64,000 bases of DNA from Chryseobacterium sp. LAM-KRS1 (lineage in GTDB: Bacteria > Bacteroidota > Bacteroidia > Flavobacteriales > Weeksellaceae), in NCBI RefSeq assembly GCF_013184525.1, contig NZ_JAAOIZ010000002.1, forward strand, positions 682,001 through 746,000, read 5' to 3'. The position numbers and the translations under genes were made by a program. A model generated the notes under the pieces. That model had not been told where the DNA came from, made no database searches, and was given only the letters and a program-made list of their open reading frames with translations. Shown in pieces: positions 41,991 to 51,351 of the stretch; position 1 is the first letter of the stretch, and every line of letters starts with the position of its first letter.

Positions 41991-42739
41991 CACCAATCTT
42001 TCTCGTTGCTTTCGGGCATCGAATAAGAATCTTTATTTAAAATTCTTCTGGCGGTTTCTTTTTCTTTTTCGCTTACTTTATTTAATATTGCGTTTTCAAG
42101 ATTTTTGGGCATTTTGCCTTCATTATTCTTCTTCTGGTCAGGGTTATTTCCCTGCTGGCTTTCTCCCTGATTTTGCTGGCCTTTACCTTGGTCTTGCTTT
42201 TGATCTTTTGGATTACCTTTCTGATCATCATTTTGTTGTTGGTCTTTGCCGCCACCGCCTTTTCCAGATTTATTCTGTTGATTCTTCTTTTCCTGGCTTT
42301 CTTTTTCCTTCAACTTCGCAATTTCATAATTTTTTCGAGTAGCTTCGTTATAGGGGTCCTGTTTTAAGGATTGCTTATACAATTCTGCTGCCTTATCCGG
42401 CTGGTTTGTCTGCATATAAGTGTTCCCTAAATTATAAAGAGCCGCTGCTTTATCCGGCAAGGTTTGAGAGAGCTTTTGTGCTTTTTCAAATTCAACCCTT
42501 GCCTCTTCATATTTTTTACTTTTATACAACGCATTGCCTAAATTATAATGGGCCGTAAAATCTTTATCATTGGATTTTATAGCCTCCATGTATTTAGAAG
42601 ATGCTCCATCATAATTTTTACCGTTGAATTTCTGATTGCCCTCATACACCAATGTTCTGTAATTTTCCTGAGCAAACAGGGAATTTGATGTGAGAAAAGC
42701 AATTATAAACGATAAAAAAATGATTTTAGTATTCATCAT
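41990..42739 (-). CDS. batC: BatC: TPR protein of the Bat operon
   Basis: This protein of about 249 residues has a signal peptide (NTKIIFLSFIIAFLTSNSLFAQ) and three or four TPR units (for example FTAHYNLGNALYKSKKYEEARVEFEKA and AAALYNLGNTYMQTNQPDKAAELYKQSLK, about residues 50-140). A low-complexity Lys/Gln/Gly/Asn-rich segment (about 150-210) and a C-terminal helical end (EKETARRILNKDSYSMPESNEKDW) follow. ATG 42739 is chosen from two adjacent ATGs. It probably scaffolds BatA/BatB. It is translationally coupled to batD. Confidence 0.88.
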   Translation of the reverse strand: MMNTKIIFLSFIIAFLTSNSLFAQENYRTLVYEGNQKFNGKNYDGASSKYMEAIKSNDKDFTAHYNLGNALYKSKKYEEARVEFEKAQKLSQTLPDKAAALYNLGNTYMQTNQPDKAAELYKQSLKQDPYNEATRKNYEIAKLKEKESQEKKNQQNKSGKGGGGKDQQQNDDQKGNPKDQKQDQGKGQQNQGESQQGNNPDQKKNNEGKMPKNLENAILNKVSEKEKETARRILNKDSYSMPESNEKDW

Positions 42740-42835
42740 ATGCAAAATTATTCCTTTATATGTTAATAAACAGGCTTTTATTTGTTAAAATTCGGTTAAA
42801 GTATCTTTTAAAAATACTGGAAAAAATGGAGAAAA

Positions 42836-43843
42836 TTAAACATTAAAATCTCTCTTTGGATTAAAAATGTAAATTAAGAAAAAAAACAATATAGATACCC
42901 CTAAAAAGTACTGATAGTAGTGATTGGCGTTTTGCGATTTCACAAGGGTTTCTGATGATGACATTTTTTTATTCAGCGCATCAATAATCCTGTCCGGAGC
43001 TTCATTAACGTTATTTCCGTCAATATATGATCCACCGGTAGATTCAGCCATTTTTTTCAAAGCGCCGGTCTGTCTTTTTGAAATAACAGTCTCTCCGGTC
43101 CTGTCGGATTTATATCCCATCAATTGTCCGAAAACATATTCCGGAACAGGAGCTCCTTCGTCGGATCCGATCCCCACGGATGTTACCATAATCCCTTCCT
43201 TATTGGCAAGCTTTATCGCAGCGTTATCATTTCCTTCGTTGTCTTCCCCGTCACTTAGTAAAACAATCTTACGGGCTCCCTTACTTACATTTTTAAACTT
43301 ATTCACTGCTGCCTGCATGGCTTTCAGAAAATCCGTTCCCTGGATTTGCATGGAACTTGTTTCAATAGCATTAATATAGGTTTCAGCAGAAGTATAATCT
43401 GTGGTCAGAGGCATAATGGAAGTAGCTTCGCCTGCAAAAATTACAATCCCCACTTTATCGCTTCTCATTTTTTGCATGGTATTGATCATGAGGTTCTTTG
43501 CTTCAGTCAAGCGGTTAGGATTAATGTCTTCCGCATTCATCGAATTGGAAACATCCAAAACAAAAATGACATTATTCAATTTCTGATTGGTCTTGATTTC
43601 CTCAGAACCATTTAATAAATCGATGATCGCAAAGATTAAAAATAATGTTCCTAATAGATACAGCGTCGGGAAAATCTTTGTAAAGCCTGATTTTTTTTCG
43701 AAAAGCTCCTCATGAAACTTATGATCTGCAAAGATGATTTTCCTTTTATTCTTCCATTTAAGATAACGAACCAATAAAAATCCGAGCAGCGGCAAAAGCA
43801 ACAGCAACAACAAAAACCAATAATTTCCTAAATACCAATCCAT
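42836..43843 (-). CDS. batB: BatB: VWA-domain membrane protein
   Basis: This 335-residue protein has N-terminal membrane helices (FLLLLLLLPLLGFLLVRYL and a second near residue 60), then a von Willebrand A domain with the MIDAS motif VFVLDVSNSMNAEDI (near residue 95), the TDYTS strand and LLSDGEDNEGN. A final C-terminal helix follows (YFLGVSILFFFLIYIF). The ATG overlaps the batA TGA by one base (TGATGG). It pairs with BatA as the membrane core of the Bat system linked to oxygen and stress tolerance. Confidence 0.94.
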   Translation of the reverse strand: MDWYLGNYWFLLLLLLLPLLGFLLVRYLKWKNKRKIIFADHKFHEELFEKKSGFTKIFPTLYLLGTLFLIFAIIDLLNGSEEIKTNQKLNNVIFVLDVSNSMNAEDINPNRLTEAKNLMINTMQKMRSDKVGIVIFAGEATSIMPLTTDYTSAETYINAIETSSMQIQGTDFLKAMQAAVNKFKNVSKGARKIVLLSDGEDNEGNDNAAIKLANKEGIMVTSVGIGSDEGAPVPEYVFGQLMGYKSDRTGETVISKRQTGALKKMAESTGGSYIDGNNVNEAPDRIIDALNKKMSSSETLVKSQNANHYYQYFLGVSILFFFLIYIFNPKRDFNV

Positions 43844-44835
43844 CAGCTCAAAAATTTATAAAACACCCATCTTAACAATGCATCCATAACAAGCATTCCC
43901 AAAGCGATCCAAAGAAATATTTTAAAATACTCCTGGTAATTATACAGCTTGGAAACCTTTACATCAGATTTTTCCAATTGGTTGATTTCATCATATACTT
44001 CTTCAAGACTGCTGTTTGATGTAGCCCTGAAATATTTCCCTCCCGTAGTCTGAGCAATTTCCCTTAAAACAGGTTCATCTATCTTCACCTCAGTTTCGGT
44101 AAATACAAGATCCCCAAAAATATCGGTTTGGGTAGGCATCAGTGCATATCCATTCGTTCCAATTCCTATACAATAGACCTTAATGTTATTATTCTTAGCC
44201 AGTTCAGCACCAACTTGTGTAGGCATTGCATTTTCGATCGTATTCACACCATCTGTCATAAGAATAATAATCTTACTCTTTGCCTTACTGTTTTTTAAGT
44301 GATTCACCGCTACGGAAAGCCCTTCACCGATAGCAGTTCCGGGTTGAAGCTCCAATGGATTGAGATTTTTCAATTCATCAATGACCACCTGATGATCAGA
44401 AGTTACAGGAACCTTAGTAAATGCCTCCCCCGAATAGGTAACCAGCCCTAATCTATCATTAGGTCTTTTTTCAACAAATTTTACAGCAATATCTTTCAGT
44501 GCCGTTAGACGGTCGGGAGTCAAATCTTTAGCAAGCATACTTAAAGACACATCTACGGACATCATAATATCAATTCCCTTTGTATCATCTCTATCCTGTG
44601 AAATCGTAAAGGTCCTTGGCCTTGCCATCGCAATAATAAGTGCCGAAAGTATGATATATTTTGAAATCTTAAGTAAAAAAAGCACAGCAAGAATACCACC
44701 GCTGTTATCCATATTTTTTACAGTAGGTACTTTTATACCTTTTTTCTTCTGTTTGCTCACATCCCTGAATAAAAGGGGAATAAACAATAGGAAAAGCAGC
44801 AAAAACCACGGACTATAAAACTCGAAATTAAACAT
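43843..44835 (-). CDS. batA: BatA: VWA-domain membrane protein
   Basis: This 330-residue protein has two N-terminal helices (WFLLLFLLFIPLLF; YIILSALIIAMARPR). The VWA domain carries MIDAS MMSVDVSLSMLAKDL (near residue 92), a VTSDHQ threonine/serine site and IILMTDGVN. A C-terminal helix follows (IFLWIALGMLVMDALLRWVF). It overlaps the upstream gene by 8 bp and batB by one base, so expression is coupled. It is the BatB paralogue and lies in the same order as in other Bacteroidota. Confidence 0.94.
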   Translation of the reverse strand: MFNFEFYSPWFLLLFLLFIPLLFRDVSKQKKKGIKVPTVKNMDNSGGILAVLFLLKISKYIILSALIIAMARPRTFTISQDRDDTKGIDIMMSVDVSLSMLAKDLTPDRLTALKDIAVKFVEKRPNDRLGLVTYSGEAFTKVPVTSDHQVVIDELKNLNPLELQPGTAIGEGLSVAVNHLKNSKAKSKIIILMTDGVNTIENAMPTQVGAELAKNNNIKVYCIGIGTNGYALMPTQTDIFGDLVFTETEVKIDEPVLREIAQTTGGKYFRATSNSSLEEVYDEINQLEKSDVKVSKLYNYQEYFKIFLWIALGMLVMDALLRWVFYKFLS

Positions 44836-45730
44836 CCTTTCTTAAGTTTTCAAATTCAAGATCTTTGGAAGATCTTTTTACAAATTCTCTGATATCTGCA
44901 AGATCTCTCTCCATGGTCTTCTGATCGGGGAATGTTTTAGCAAATTTCACCAGATCTCCTCTGAAAAATACCTCTTCCACTATCTTTTCATTTTCCAGAG
45001 ATATGGTATTATTCTGTTTCATAAGATTCACCAGATCATCCGTAAGTAATACATCAGCTGGTAAATGATATTGTTTGGTAATAAACTTCCTGGAAATATC
45101 AATAAGTTCTACATAAAAAGAACGGTAATTGCCTTCTTCGATATATTTTTTCTTTTTAAGTGAATCCAGCTCTTTCAACGTTTGGTTTGTTGCTACCACC
45201 GGCTCACTTTTTGACTTCCTGCCCCATTTAAGGTACATAATAATCGCAATAATCAATGCAATTAATGCCAAAGCAGCCAGTATATACCATTTATAGAGCT
45301 CCCAGTAATCCCTGGTTTCCAGTTTTACTTCCTTATTCTTCATGATATCATTAATCTGATCTCCTTTTTGAGCCGTATTAATAACATCTATTTCATAGGG
45401 AATCGTCTTTAGGATTTTATCTCCCACTTTAAATTCCAATACCGGAATAGTAAATTTTCCCTCTTCAAAAACCGCAAATTCTATCTTTCTTTCATAAGTA
45501 TTTGCATTCGTTCCGATGCTGTCCTTCACCTCTTCAAAATGAAATGGCAGGAGCTCATTTTTAGGAGCTGCACCTACCGGCTGATTATTGAGATTATCAA
45601 TTTTGATTACAAAGTGATTAACCTCTCCCAAAGCCAGTGTCTGTTTTTCAAGGTGCGAAGAAAGTATCTGTGAAAAAGCATTAACACAGATGAGAGAACA
45701 TAATATAAAAAGTATTTTTTTCAATTTCAA
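44828..45730 (-). CDS. Bat-operon membrane protein (DUF4381/BatD-N-like)
   Basis: This 300-residue protein has a signal peptide (KKILFILCSLICVNAFSQ), one immunoglobulin-like periplasmic domain (about 25-120) and a membrane helix (WYILAALALIALIIAIIMYLKW, near 145-166). A cytoplasmic helical domain (NYRSFYVELIDISRKFITKQYHLPADVLLTDDLVNLM) follows, typical of the gene between the DUF58 and batA genes. No ATG precedes the signal; TTG 45730 (or the next TTG two codons on) is the apparent start. It overlaps batA by 8 bp. Confidence 0.85.
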   Translation of the reverse strand: MKLKKILFILCSLICVNAFSQILSSHLEKQTLALGEVNHFVIKIDNLNNQPVGAAPKNELLPFHFEEVKDSIGTNANTYERKIEFAVFEEGKFTIPVLEFKVGDKILKTIPYEIDVINTAQKGDQINDIMKNKEVKLETRDYWELYKWYILAALALIALIIAIIMYLKWGRKSKSEPVVATNQTLKELDSLKKKKYIEEGNYRSFYVELIDISRKFITKQYHLPADVLLTDDLVNLMKQNNTISLENEKIVEEVFFRGDLVKFAKTFPDQKTMERDLADIREFVKRSSKDLEFENLRKDV

Positions 45731-45762
45731 TTCAATTTTGGCTGTAAGCCCCTTTAATTCAA

Positions 45763-46626
45763 TTATTTCTTCTGAAAATAATTATACAATAGTTTTGAAT
45801 AATCCTCACCTGCAGCTACATTCATAAAACTGGCAGAACTATTGGAAAAATCCTCTTCTATGGCCCTTACTTTCTGTTTCTGGGCTTCAGCAAAGGTATA
45901 TCTCCATCTTGCATTTGAAGTATTAGCCCAAACCTGCTTCCCTGTTTCAGAATCATAAAATAATGCATAGCCTACATCCGGAATCTCGTTGTCTTTTTCA
46001 TCATAAATCCTCATTCCTAACAACTGGTGTTTCTTAGAGGTCACCCTAAGCATTTTAGAATCATAAGCATCTTCAAAATCAGAGAAAAGAAACACTAATG
46101 ATTTCCTCTTGAAAATGCCCATCATATATTCCAGAGCTTTATCTATTTTCGAAACTGCAGGAACATAATCTGCGGTTAAAATATTACTGATAATAGAAAG
46201 GATATGCTTTCTTCCTTTTTGCGGCGGAATGACTTTATATACTTTATCAGCAAACAGGATCAGGCCTACTTTATCATTATTTCCGGCCGCTGAGAAACCC
46301 AGACTGGCAGCGATTTCCGCCACATATTCTCTCTTTAACTGGGTTTTTGTCCCATAATCCATGGAAGCTGAAATATCGACCAAAATCATCATAGTAAGTT
46401 CACGCTCCTCTTCCATCACTTTTACAAAAGGCTCACGAAAACGGGCTGTTTTATTCCAGTCAATTCTTCTGATCTCATCTCCAAACTGATAAGGCCGGAC
46501 TTCCGAAAAGGTCATCCCCTGCCCTTTAAAAGCACTGTGATATTGTCCCATCAAAGTAGCCTCCGTCTTCTTTCGGGTACGGATCTCTATTTGTTTTACT
46601 TTTTTTACAATATCTTTTATCTGCAT
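45763..46626 (-). CDS. DUF58 domain protein of the Bat operon
   Basis: This 287-residue soluble protein has the DUF58 signature GQYHSAFKGQGMTFSEVRPYQFGDEIRRIDWNKTAR (about 27-62). A VWA-like fold follows with a MIDAS-type VDISASMDYGT (near 88) and FLFSDFEDAYDS. DUF58 proteins accompany MoxR ATPases and are thought to present VWA partners to them. Start is ATG 46626; the operon continues 33 bp downstream. Confidence 0.93.
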   Translation of the reverse strand: MQIKDIVKKVKQIEIRTRKKTEATLMGQYHSAFKGQGMTFSEVRPYQFGDEIRRIDWNKTARFREPFVKVMEEERELTMMILVDISASMDYGTKTQLKREYVAEIAASLGFSAAGNNDKVGLILFADKVYKVIPPQKGRKHILSIISNILTADYVPAVSKIDKALEYMMGIFKRKSLVFLFSDFEDAYDSKMLRVTSKKHQLLGMRIYDEKDNEIPDVGYALFYDSETGKQVWANTSNARWRYTFAEAQKQKVRAIEEDFSNSSASFMNVAAGEDYSKLLYNYFQKK

Positions 46627-46683
46627 ACAATACTAGAAAATTTAACGTTCAAGGCCTGGAAGAAAATATAAAATTTTCAGCAT

Positions 46684-47175
46684 TTAATTTTCAACTTCCT
46701 GTTGCTTATTCCAGCTTCCGTCTTTGAAATCAATCGAGACATTCAGCCACTCATTATCAAATTTAGGATGGTATTTTTTATAGAAATTAATGGCAGGCTC
46801 ATTCCAATACAATACCTGAAACATCATTCCACTGTAATTATTGGATTTTCCAAATTCCACGGTTGCATCAAATAATTTTTTACCGATCTGTTTACCTCTC
46901 ATCCTTTCTGTAACCACAAGATCTTCCAGATACAACCTTCTTCCCTTCCATGTTGAATATCTGTTATAGTATAAGGATATTCCGACAATTTCAGCATTTA
47001 CCTCTGCTACAAAAGCTCCCCAAATAGGTGCATCTCCAAATCCGGCATCAATAAATTCTTCCAGAGTTACCGTAACTTCATGCAAAGCCTTTTCATATTC
47101 GGCAAGTTCCCTGATCAGCTCCAACATAGGAACACAATCTTCAAGGACAGCCTTTCTGATCACAACATCATTCAT
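46684..47175 (-). CDS. GNAT N-acetyltransferase inserted in the Bat operon
   Basis: This 163-residue GNAT protein has VIRKAVLEDCVPMLELIRELAEYEKALHEVTVT, YLEDLVVTERMRGKQIGKKLFDA (acetyl-CoA motif, near 84-106) and MMFQVLYWNEPAINFYKKYHPKF. This form is typical of diamine acetyltransferase-like (SSAT) GNATs. It lies 5 bp after moxR and 57 bp before the DUF58 gene, all on one strand, so it must be co-transcribed with the Bat genes although it is not a standard Bat component. Confidence 0.87.
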   Translation of the reverse strand: MNDVVIRKAVLEDCVPMLELIRELAEYEKALHEVTVTLEEFIDAGFGDAPIWGAFVAEVNAEIVGISLYYNRYSTWKGRRLYLEDLVVTERMRGKQIGKKLFDATVEFGKSNNYSGMMFQVLYWNEPAINFYKKYHPKFDNEWLNVSIDFKDGSWNKQQEVEN

Positions 47176-47180
47176 AAATA

Positions 47181-48185
47181 TTAAGGTGCCTGGATTTTTG
47201 CTAAGATCCTGTTAACAATTTCTTCCGATGATATCTCTTCTGCTTCTGCTTCGAATGTTAAACCAATTCTATGTCTTAAAACATCTTTGGCCAATTCTTT
47301 TACATCTTCAGGAATCACAAAAGCCCTTCCTTTAAGAAAAGCATATGCTCTGGAAGCAATTGCTAAGTTAATGGAAGCCCTTGGAGAGGCTCCGAAGCTA
47401 ATATAGTTTTTAAGATCCGCAAGACCGTAATTTTCAGGATAACGGGTGGCAAAAACCATATCAAGAATATATTTTTCGATTTTTTCATCCAGATAAATCT
47501 GGTTGATCAGTTCTTTAGCATCTACAATATCCTGCAGTGAAATGACAGGCTGAACAGATGGTTGATGAGAGGTGGAAACCATTCTCATCACCTTTCTTTC
47601 ATCTTCAAATTCAGGATAATCAATTTTACATTTCAGCATAAAACGGTCGCTCTGTGCTTCAGGTAATAAATAAGTTCCCTCCTGGTCAATAGGGTTCTGG
47701 GTAGCCAATACCAAAAACGGCTTCGGAAGCTTCATCGTTTCATCTCCTATCGTCACCTGCTTCTCCTGCATTACCTCCAAAAGAGCTGACTGCACCTTGG
47801 CCGGAGCTCGGTTGATCTCATCCGCAAGCACAAAGTTGGCGAATACCGGACCTTTTTTTATAGAAAAGTCATTGTCTTTGATATTAAAAATCATGGTTCC
47901 TACCACATCCGCAGGAAGCAGATCCGGAGTAAACTGAATCCTTGAAAAATCACCGTGAACGGCATCAGCCAAAGTCTTTATCGCTAAAGTTTTAGCCAAT
48001 CCAGGAACACCTTCCAACAAGACATGCCCATTTCCTAAAAGACCCACCAAAAGCCGGTCTATCATATATCCCTGTCCAATAATAACTTTATTGATTTCCT
48101 GTCTCAGAAGCGTAAACAAATAATTCTTTTCTTTTACTTTCTCCGTGAGCTGGCGAATATCTTCTGCCTGGTATGTATCTGACAT
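47181..48185 (-). CDS. MoxR-family AAA+ ATPase
   Basis: This 334-residue AAA+ ATPase is the first gene of the Bat operon. Motifs are Walker A EGVPGLAKTLAIKTLA (near residue 58), Walker B FVLADEINRAPAKVQSALLEVMQE (near 115), sensor LVLATQNPIDQEGTYLLPEAQSDRF and the arginine-finger region GASPRASINLA. MoxR ATPases act as chaperone-like partners of VWA-domain proteins, here BatA, BatB and the DUF58 protein. ATG 48185 is used. The GNAT gene starts 5 bp past the stop. Confidence 0.95.
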   Translation of the reverse strand: MSDTYQAEDIRQLTEKVKEKNYLFTLLRQEINKVIIGQGYMIDRLLVGLLGNGHVLLEGVPGLAKTLAIKTLADAVHGDFSRIQFTPDLLPADVVGTMIFNIKDNDFSIKKGPVFANFVLADEINRAPAKVQSALLEVMQEKQVTIGDETMKLPKPFLVLATQNPIDQEGTYLLPEAQSDRFMLKCKIDYPEFEDERKVMRMVSTSHQPSVQPVISLQDIVDAKELINQIYLDEKIEKYILDMVFATRYPENYGLADLKNYISFGASPRASINLAIASRAYAFLKGRAFVIPEDVKELAKDVLRHRIGLTFEAEAEEISSEEIVNRILAKIQAP

Positions 48186-48421
48186 AGCTTAATTTAAAAT
48201 AGTTGGTAAATTTCTAATAAATACTTGCATTAATCAACATAATGAATGCCATTTTTGAGTTAAAGTTTGTTAAATATTTTCGGGATTTAACGGGACATTC
48301 AGAATAATTGCAAACGATGTTTACTTTACATAAAAAGAATTAAAACAAATAACGAAAAATAATCATCAATACAAGCTTACAAATTCTGATCTAATTCATT
48401 GCCAAAGAATATCTTTATGTG

Positions 48422-49717
48422 CTAAAGTTTGGTAATCGTAATGGTAAAAATATCTTCAGGTGCATCTACCGTTTCTTCATAAGATCCTATGTTTATATAA
48501 TAATCTGTTCCTGCGACTGTGGGGATCGTAATTGTTTCTGCAGTACCACCACCTCCATTATCAACTGTATTTACGCAAACAAGATTATTGCAGTTTCCAT
48601 TATAAACTCCAATCTGAGGGTCAAAAGTACTACCCGAAGGCATTGTTGCCTTAATTGTATACTGACTTCCATCTCCTGTAAACTTAAACCAGGTTCCATC
48701 ATTCATTGCATCAGAACATACATTTATATTACCGGCATTGTTAGTTGCAGATACAGCGTCATTCTGTGTATAGGTATAAGGAAAAGAAGAAGCCAATAAA
48801 GCACCAGAACAGGCATCGTTTACTGGTATCGGAGGAACTGTTTTAAAAGCTATATCAGTACAAGCAGATGAGTTTACACCGGCCGAAACAGAGGTCACTC
48901 TTAAATAATAATTTACACCTGGATTAAGCGGTATTGATGGAGAAAAATCAGTAGCCGTTACCACTTGTTGATTAATAACATCCACACCTCCAGGAGTAGT
49001 CCCTATTGACACTCTATAAGAATCTGCTCCGGAAACAGGAAACCATTTAATAGCCGGAGACAAAGGAATGGATTGGGCATTATTTATAGGATATACAACA
49101 AAAGGGCAAGCAGGCGTAGTACTGGATGTTAATCCTAAAATTGTTATTGCCGATTTGTAATTTGCTCTTATTCCTCCTGGTGGAGATACAGGGTCTATAA
49201 CCATCTGGTCCCCTTTATAATAAAGGGTTGAGTTTGGAATATGGTCATAAACATGAAAAACTTCATCAAAATTATTAATGTCAATACTCTGAGAATTCTC
49301 TTTTGCAGCAATAACTAAATTATCAACATTATTATAAGCAAATGGTGTAGTAAAAGAGATTTCAACCTTACCATTATTATTAGTTACAGTACCTGCGAAA
49401 ACCTGAGTTAGCTGTGAAGCAGGAATCCAATCCGTACCAGATATGAATGCAGTTTTTGTCGTATGCCCCAGATAGACGGTCCAGTTCGAAGAATCTGCAA
49501 TAGTTGCTGACGAGTCTAAATAAAAAGCAAGCCCTGTGATGTTACCTGCAGAATTGGCATTTATTTCCTGTTTAGGGTAAAGCTGCTGCACATACGAATA
49601 AGAAAAAAAACTACTTATTGGTGCAGTTCCCACATTGGTACTTCCTATATTTAAATTTATCTGAGCATTAAACAGCAACACTGCCAATAACAAAGGGAAA
49701 AGTAAAATTTTCTTCAT
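48422..49717 (-). CDS. Secreted FN3-domain protein without a sorting tail
   Basis: This 431-residue protein has a signal peptide (KKILLFPLLLAVLLFNAQ) and an N-terminal beta domain of unknown type (about 20-195). A fibronectin type III-like domain (CPFVVYPINNAQSIPLSPAIKWFPVSGADSYRVSIGTTPGG, about 204-294) and a pre-peptidase-type C-terminal beta-sandwich (NDACSGALLASSFPYTYTQNDAV ... IFTITITKL) follow. It stops at the end of that domain and lacks the type A T9SS tail such proteins usually carry. The role may be adhesion or matrix, which is inference. Confidence 0.8.
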   Translation of the reverse strand: MKKILLFPLLLAVLLFNAQINLNIGSTNVGTAPISSFFSYSYVQQLYPKQEINANSAGNITGLAFYLDSSATIADSSNWTVYLGHTTKTAFISGTDWIPASQLTQVFAGTVTNNNGKVEISFTTPFAYNNVDNLVIAAKENSQSIDINNFDEVFHVYDHIPNSTLYYKGDQMVIDPVSPPGGIRANYKSAITILGLTSSTTPACPFVVYPINNAQSIPLSPAIKWFPVSGADSYRVSIGTTPGGVDVINQQVVTATDFSPSIPLNPGVNYYLRVTSVSAGVNSSACTDIAFKTVPPIPVNDACSGALLASSFPYTYTQNDAVSATNNAGNINVCSDAMNDGTWFKFTGDGSQYTIKATMPSGSTFDPQIGVYNGNCNNLVCVNTVDNGGGGTAETITIPTVAGTDYYINIGSYEETVDAPEDIFTITITKL

Positions 49718-49808
49718 ATTTAATAAAGTTAATCTGGTATTTATTGCTAATTTAACATTAAAGTTTTAATTTTTCCAATAAATGTGATTATTTAACCTTA
49801 CATCTTAA

Positions 49809-49816
49809 TATATTTG
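49809..49816 (+). promoter_or_regulatory. -7 promoter element of the PNGase F-like gene
   Basis: TATATTTG (TAnnTTTG) lies 17 bp upstream of the ATG at 49834. No TTTG is seen at the ideal -33 distance. Confidence 0.55.
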
Positions 49817-49833
49817 TAGTAAACACCAATCAT

Positions 49834-51171
49834 ATGCACAAAAAACTATTTTTTTTAAGCCTACTTTTTGCGGGTCTTCTTAAATCACAAACAACAACGG
49901 TAACCAATGTGATTTCACAGGCCGTTTATTATGATGGTTATGCTACACCTGTATCCAATCCTGTACCTACCGGACTTATAAGACTATCCAATACCCGATA
50001 CGCTAGAAAGCTTACGGATATCGAGCTTAATTCTTTTAAGGCCAAAATTGCAATGCGCGTAACCATAGGTGCTTTATGCGACAACTATGATCGTTTGGGA
50101 AGTGTTTATTTAGCCATGGTTCCTAAAAATCAGCCGACCTATACGGTAAATGACACCAACGTAAAAAGAATTGAAGTGGGAAGATATATTACTCCGTTCA
50201 TGAATAAAAACCGTTCTCCTCTGGAAGTTCCTTACACTTACGATTTAAGTAATATGTACAGTGTATTTCATGACGATTCTCTGCGCAACATGTACGATAT
50301 GTATATGGAACTGGATGTATTTGGAGTTCCTTATGCAGCTCAAACCCAGGTTGCAGGGTGCGCAGGTAGAATTGATGTTTTCTCAGGCACATTGACTTTT
50401 TTCTCAACAAATACAGGAGCTACTCCTTCTGATTACAATAGTCTGGTACCACTATTGACATATAGCAGACTTAATAACTACAACAGCACCGATGTGGTTG
50501 GTGAAACGGTTAGGTTGGTCAATTTTAATCTGCCAGCTCCAATTAGTGATGCACGGTTCTTTATAATTTCTACACCTCATGGAGCCAATAGCGGTGGCGA
50601 GGAATATGTAAGGAGGCAAAATTATACCTATCTGGATAATGTACAAATGCTCACTTACACTCCGGGAGGAATTTCATGTGAACCTTACAGAGTATATAAT
50701 ACACAAGGCAACGGAATCTATGGCTCTACTCCTAAAACTTTTGCCGACTGGACTTCTTGGAACAACTGGTGTCCGGGCAATTCAGTTCCTGTAAGAGGGT
50801 TTACAGTTCCAAATATAACTGCAGGAAACCATACGCTTAAACATAGCATTCCCACAGCCGTTTTCAATCAGCAGCAAGGAGATGTGTATCTTTCCGTGTA
50901 CGTTCAGGGAAAAAGCAACACCACTTTAAACATTAATGATGTAAAAACAACAGACGTAACCATTTACCCAAATCCTACAGCTGATTTCGTTATTATAAAA
51001 TCAGTATCTGGAGTGAGTTCAGTAAAAGTTTTCGGTATTGATGGTAAAAAGGTATCAGAAGCTTACGAAGAAAATAAGATCAATCTCTCCGGGCTTATAT
51101 CCGGCGCTTATTTCTTACATATCACTTTGAAAGATGGAACAGCCTTTACCCATAAGATTGTCAAAAGATAA
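49834..51171 (+). CDS. PNGase F-like peptide-N-glycosidase with T9SS tail
   Basis: This 445-residue secreted protein has a signal peptide (KKLFFLSLLFAGLLKSQ). Two eight-stranded domains follow whose landmarks line up with PNGase F of Elizabethkingia: LCDNYDRLGSVYL (Asp86, cf. catalytic Asp60), IEVGRYITPF, YMELDVFG (Glu159, cf. Glu118), PHGANSGGEEYVRR (Glu256/257, cf. Glu206) and WNNWCPGNSVPVR. A type A T9SS sorting domain (DVTIYPNPTADFVIIK ... GKKVSEAYEEN ... GLISGAYFLHITLKDGTAFTHKIVKR) ends the protein. It may release N-linked glycans from glycoproteins. Residue equivalences are by eye. Confidence 0.8.
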   Translation: MHKKLFFLSLLFAGLLKSQTTTVTNVISQAVYYDGYATPVSNPVPTGLIRLSNTRYARKLTDIELNSFKAKIAMRVTIGALCDNYDRLGSVYLAMVPKNQPTYTVNDTNVKRIEVGRYITPFMNKNRSPLEVPYTYDLSNMYSVFHDDSLRNMYDMYMELDVFGVPYAAQTQVAGCAGRIDVFSGTLTFFSTNTGATPSDYNSLVPLLTYSRLNNYNSTDVVGETVRLVNFNLPAPISDARFFIISTPHGANSGGEEYVRRQNYTYLDNVQMLTYTPGGISCEPYRVYNTQGNGIYGSTPKTFADWTSWNNWCPGNSVPVRGFTVPNITAGNHTLKHSIPTAVFNQQQGDVYLSVYVQGKSNTTLNINDVKTTDVTIYPNPTADFVIIKSVSGVSSVKVFGIDGKKVSEAYEENKINLSGLISGAYFLHITLKDGTAFTHKIVKR

Positions 51172-51191
51172 AAAGATAAAAACAAAAAATA

Positions 51192-51228
51192 AAATCCTCC
51201 TTTATTCATTTTAAAGGAGGATTTTTTC
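51192..51228 (+). terminator. Terminator of the PNGase F-like gene
   Basis: AAATCCTCCTTTA and TAAAGGAGGATTT form a 13-bp stem with a 7-nt loop, followed by T residues. Confidence 0.9.
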
Positions 51229-51351
51229 TAAAGTAGAAAATAATAAACTCCATATTCAATAGGTTTTAAAAACTTTTGCTTTAATCCTCCGACCAAAAAA
51301 TTGTCATTTCCAGTTTATTAAACTATTTTTGGAGATTAAAATTTTTGTAAA

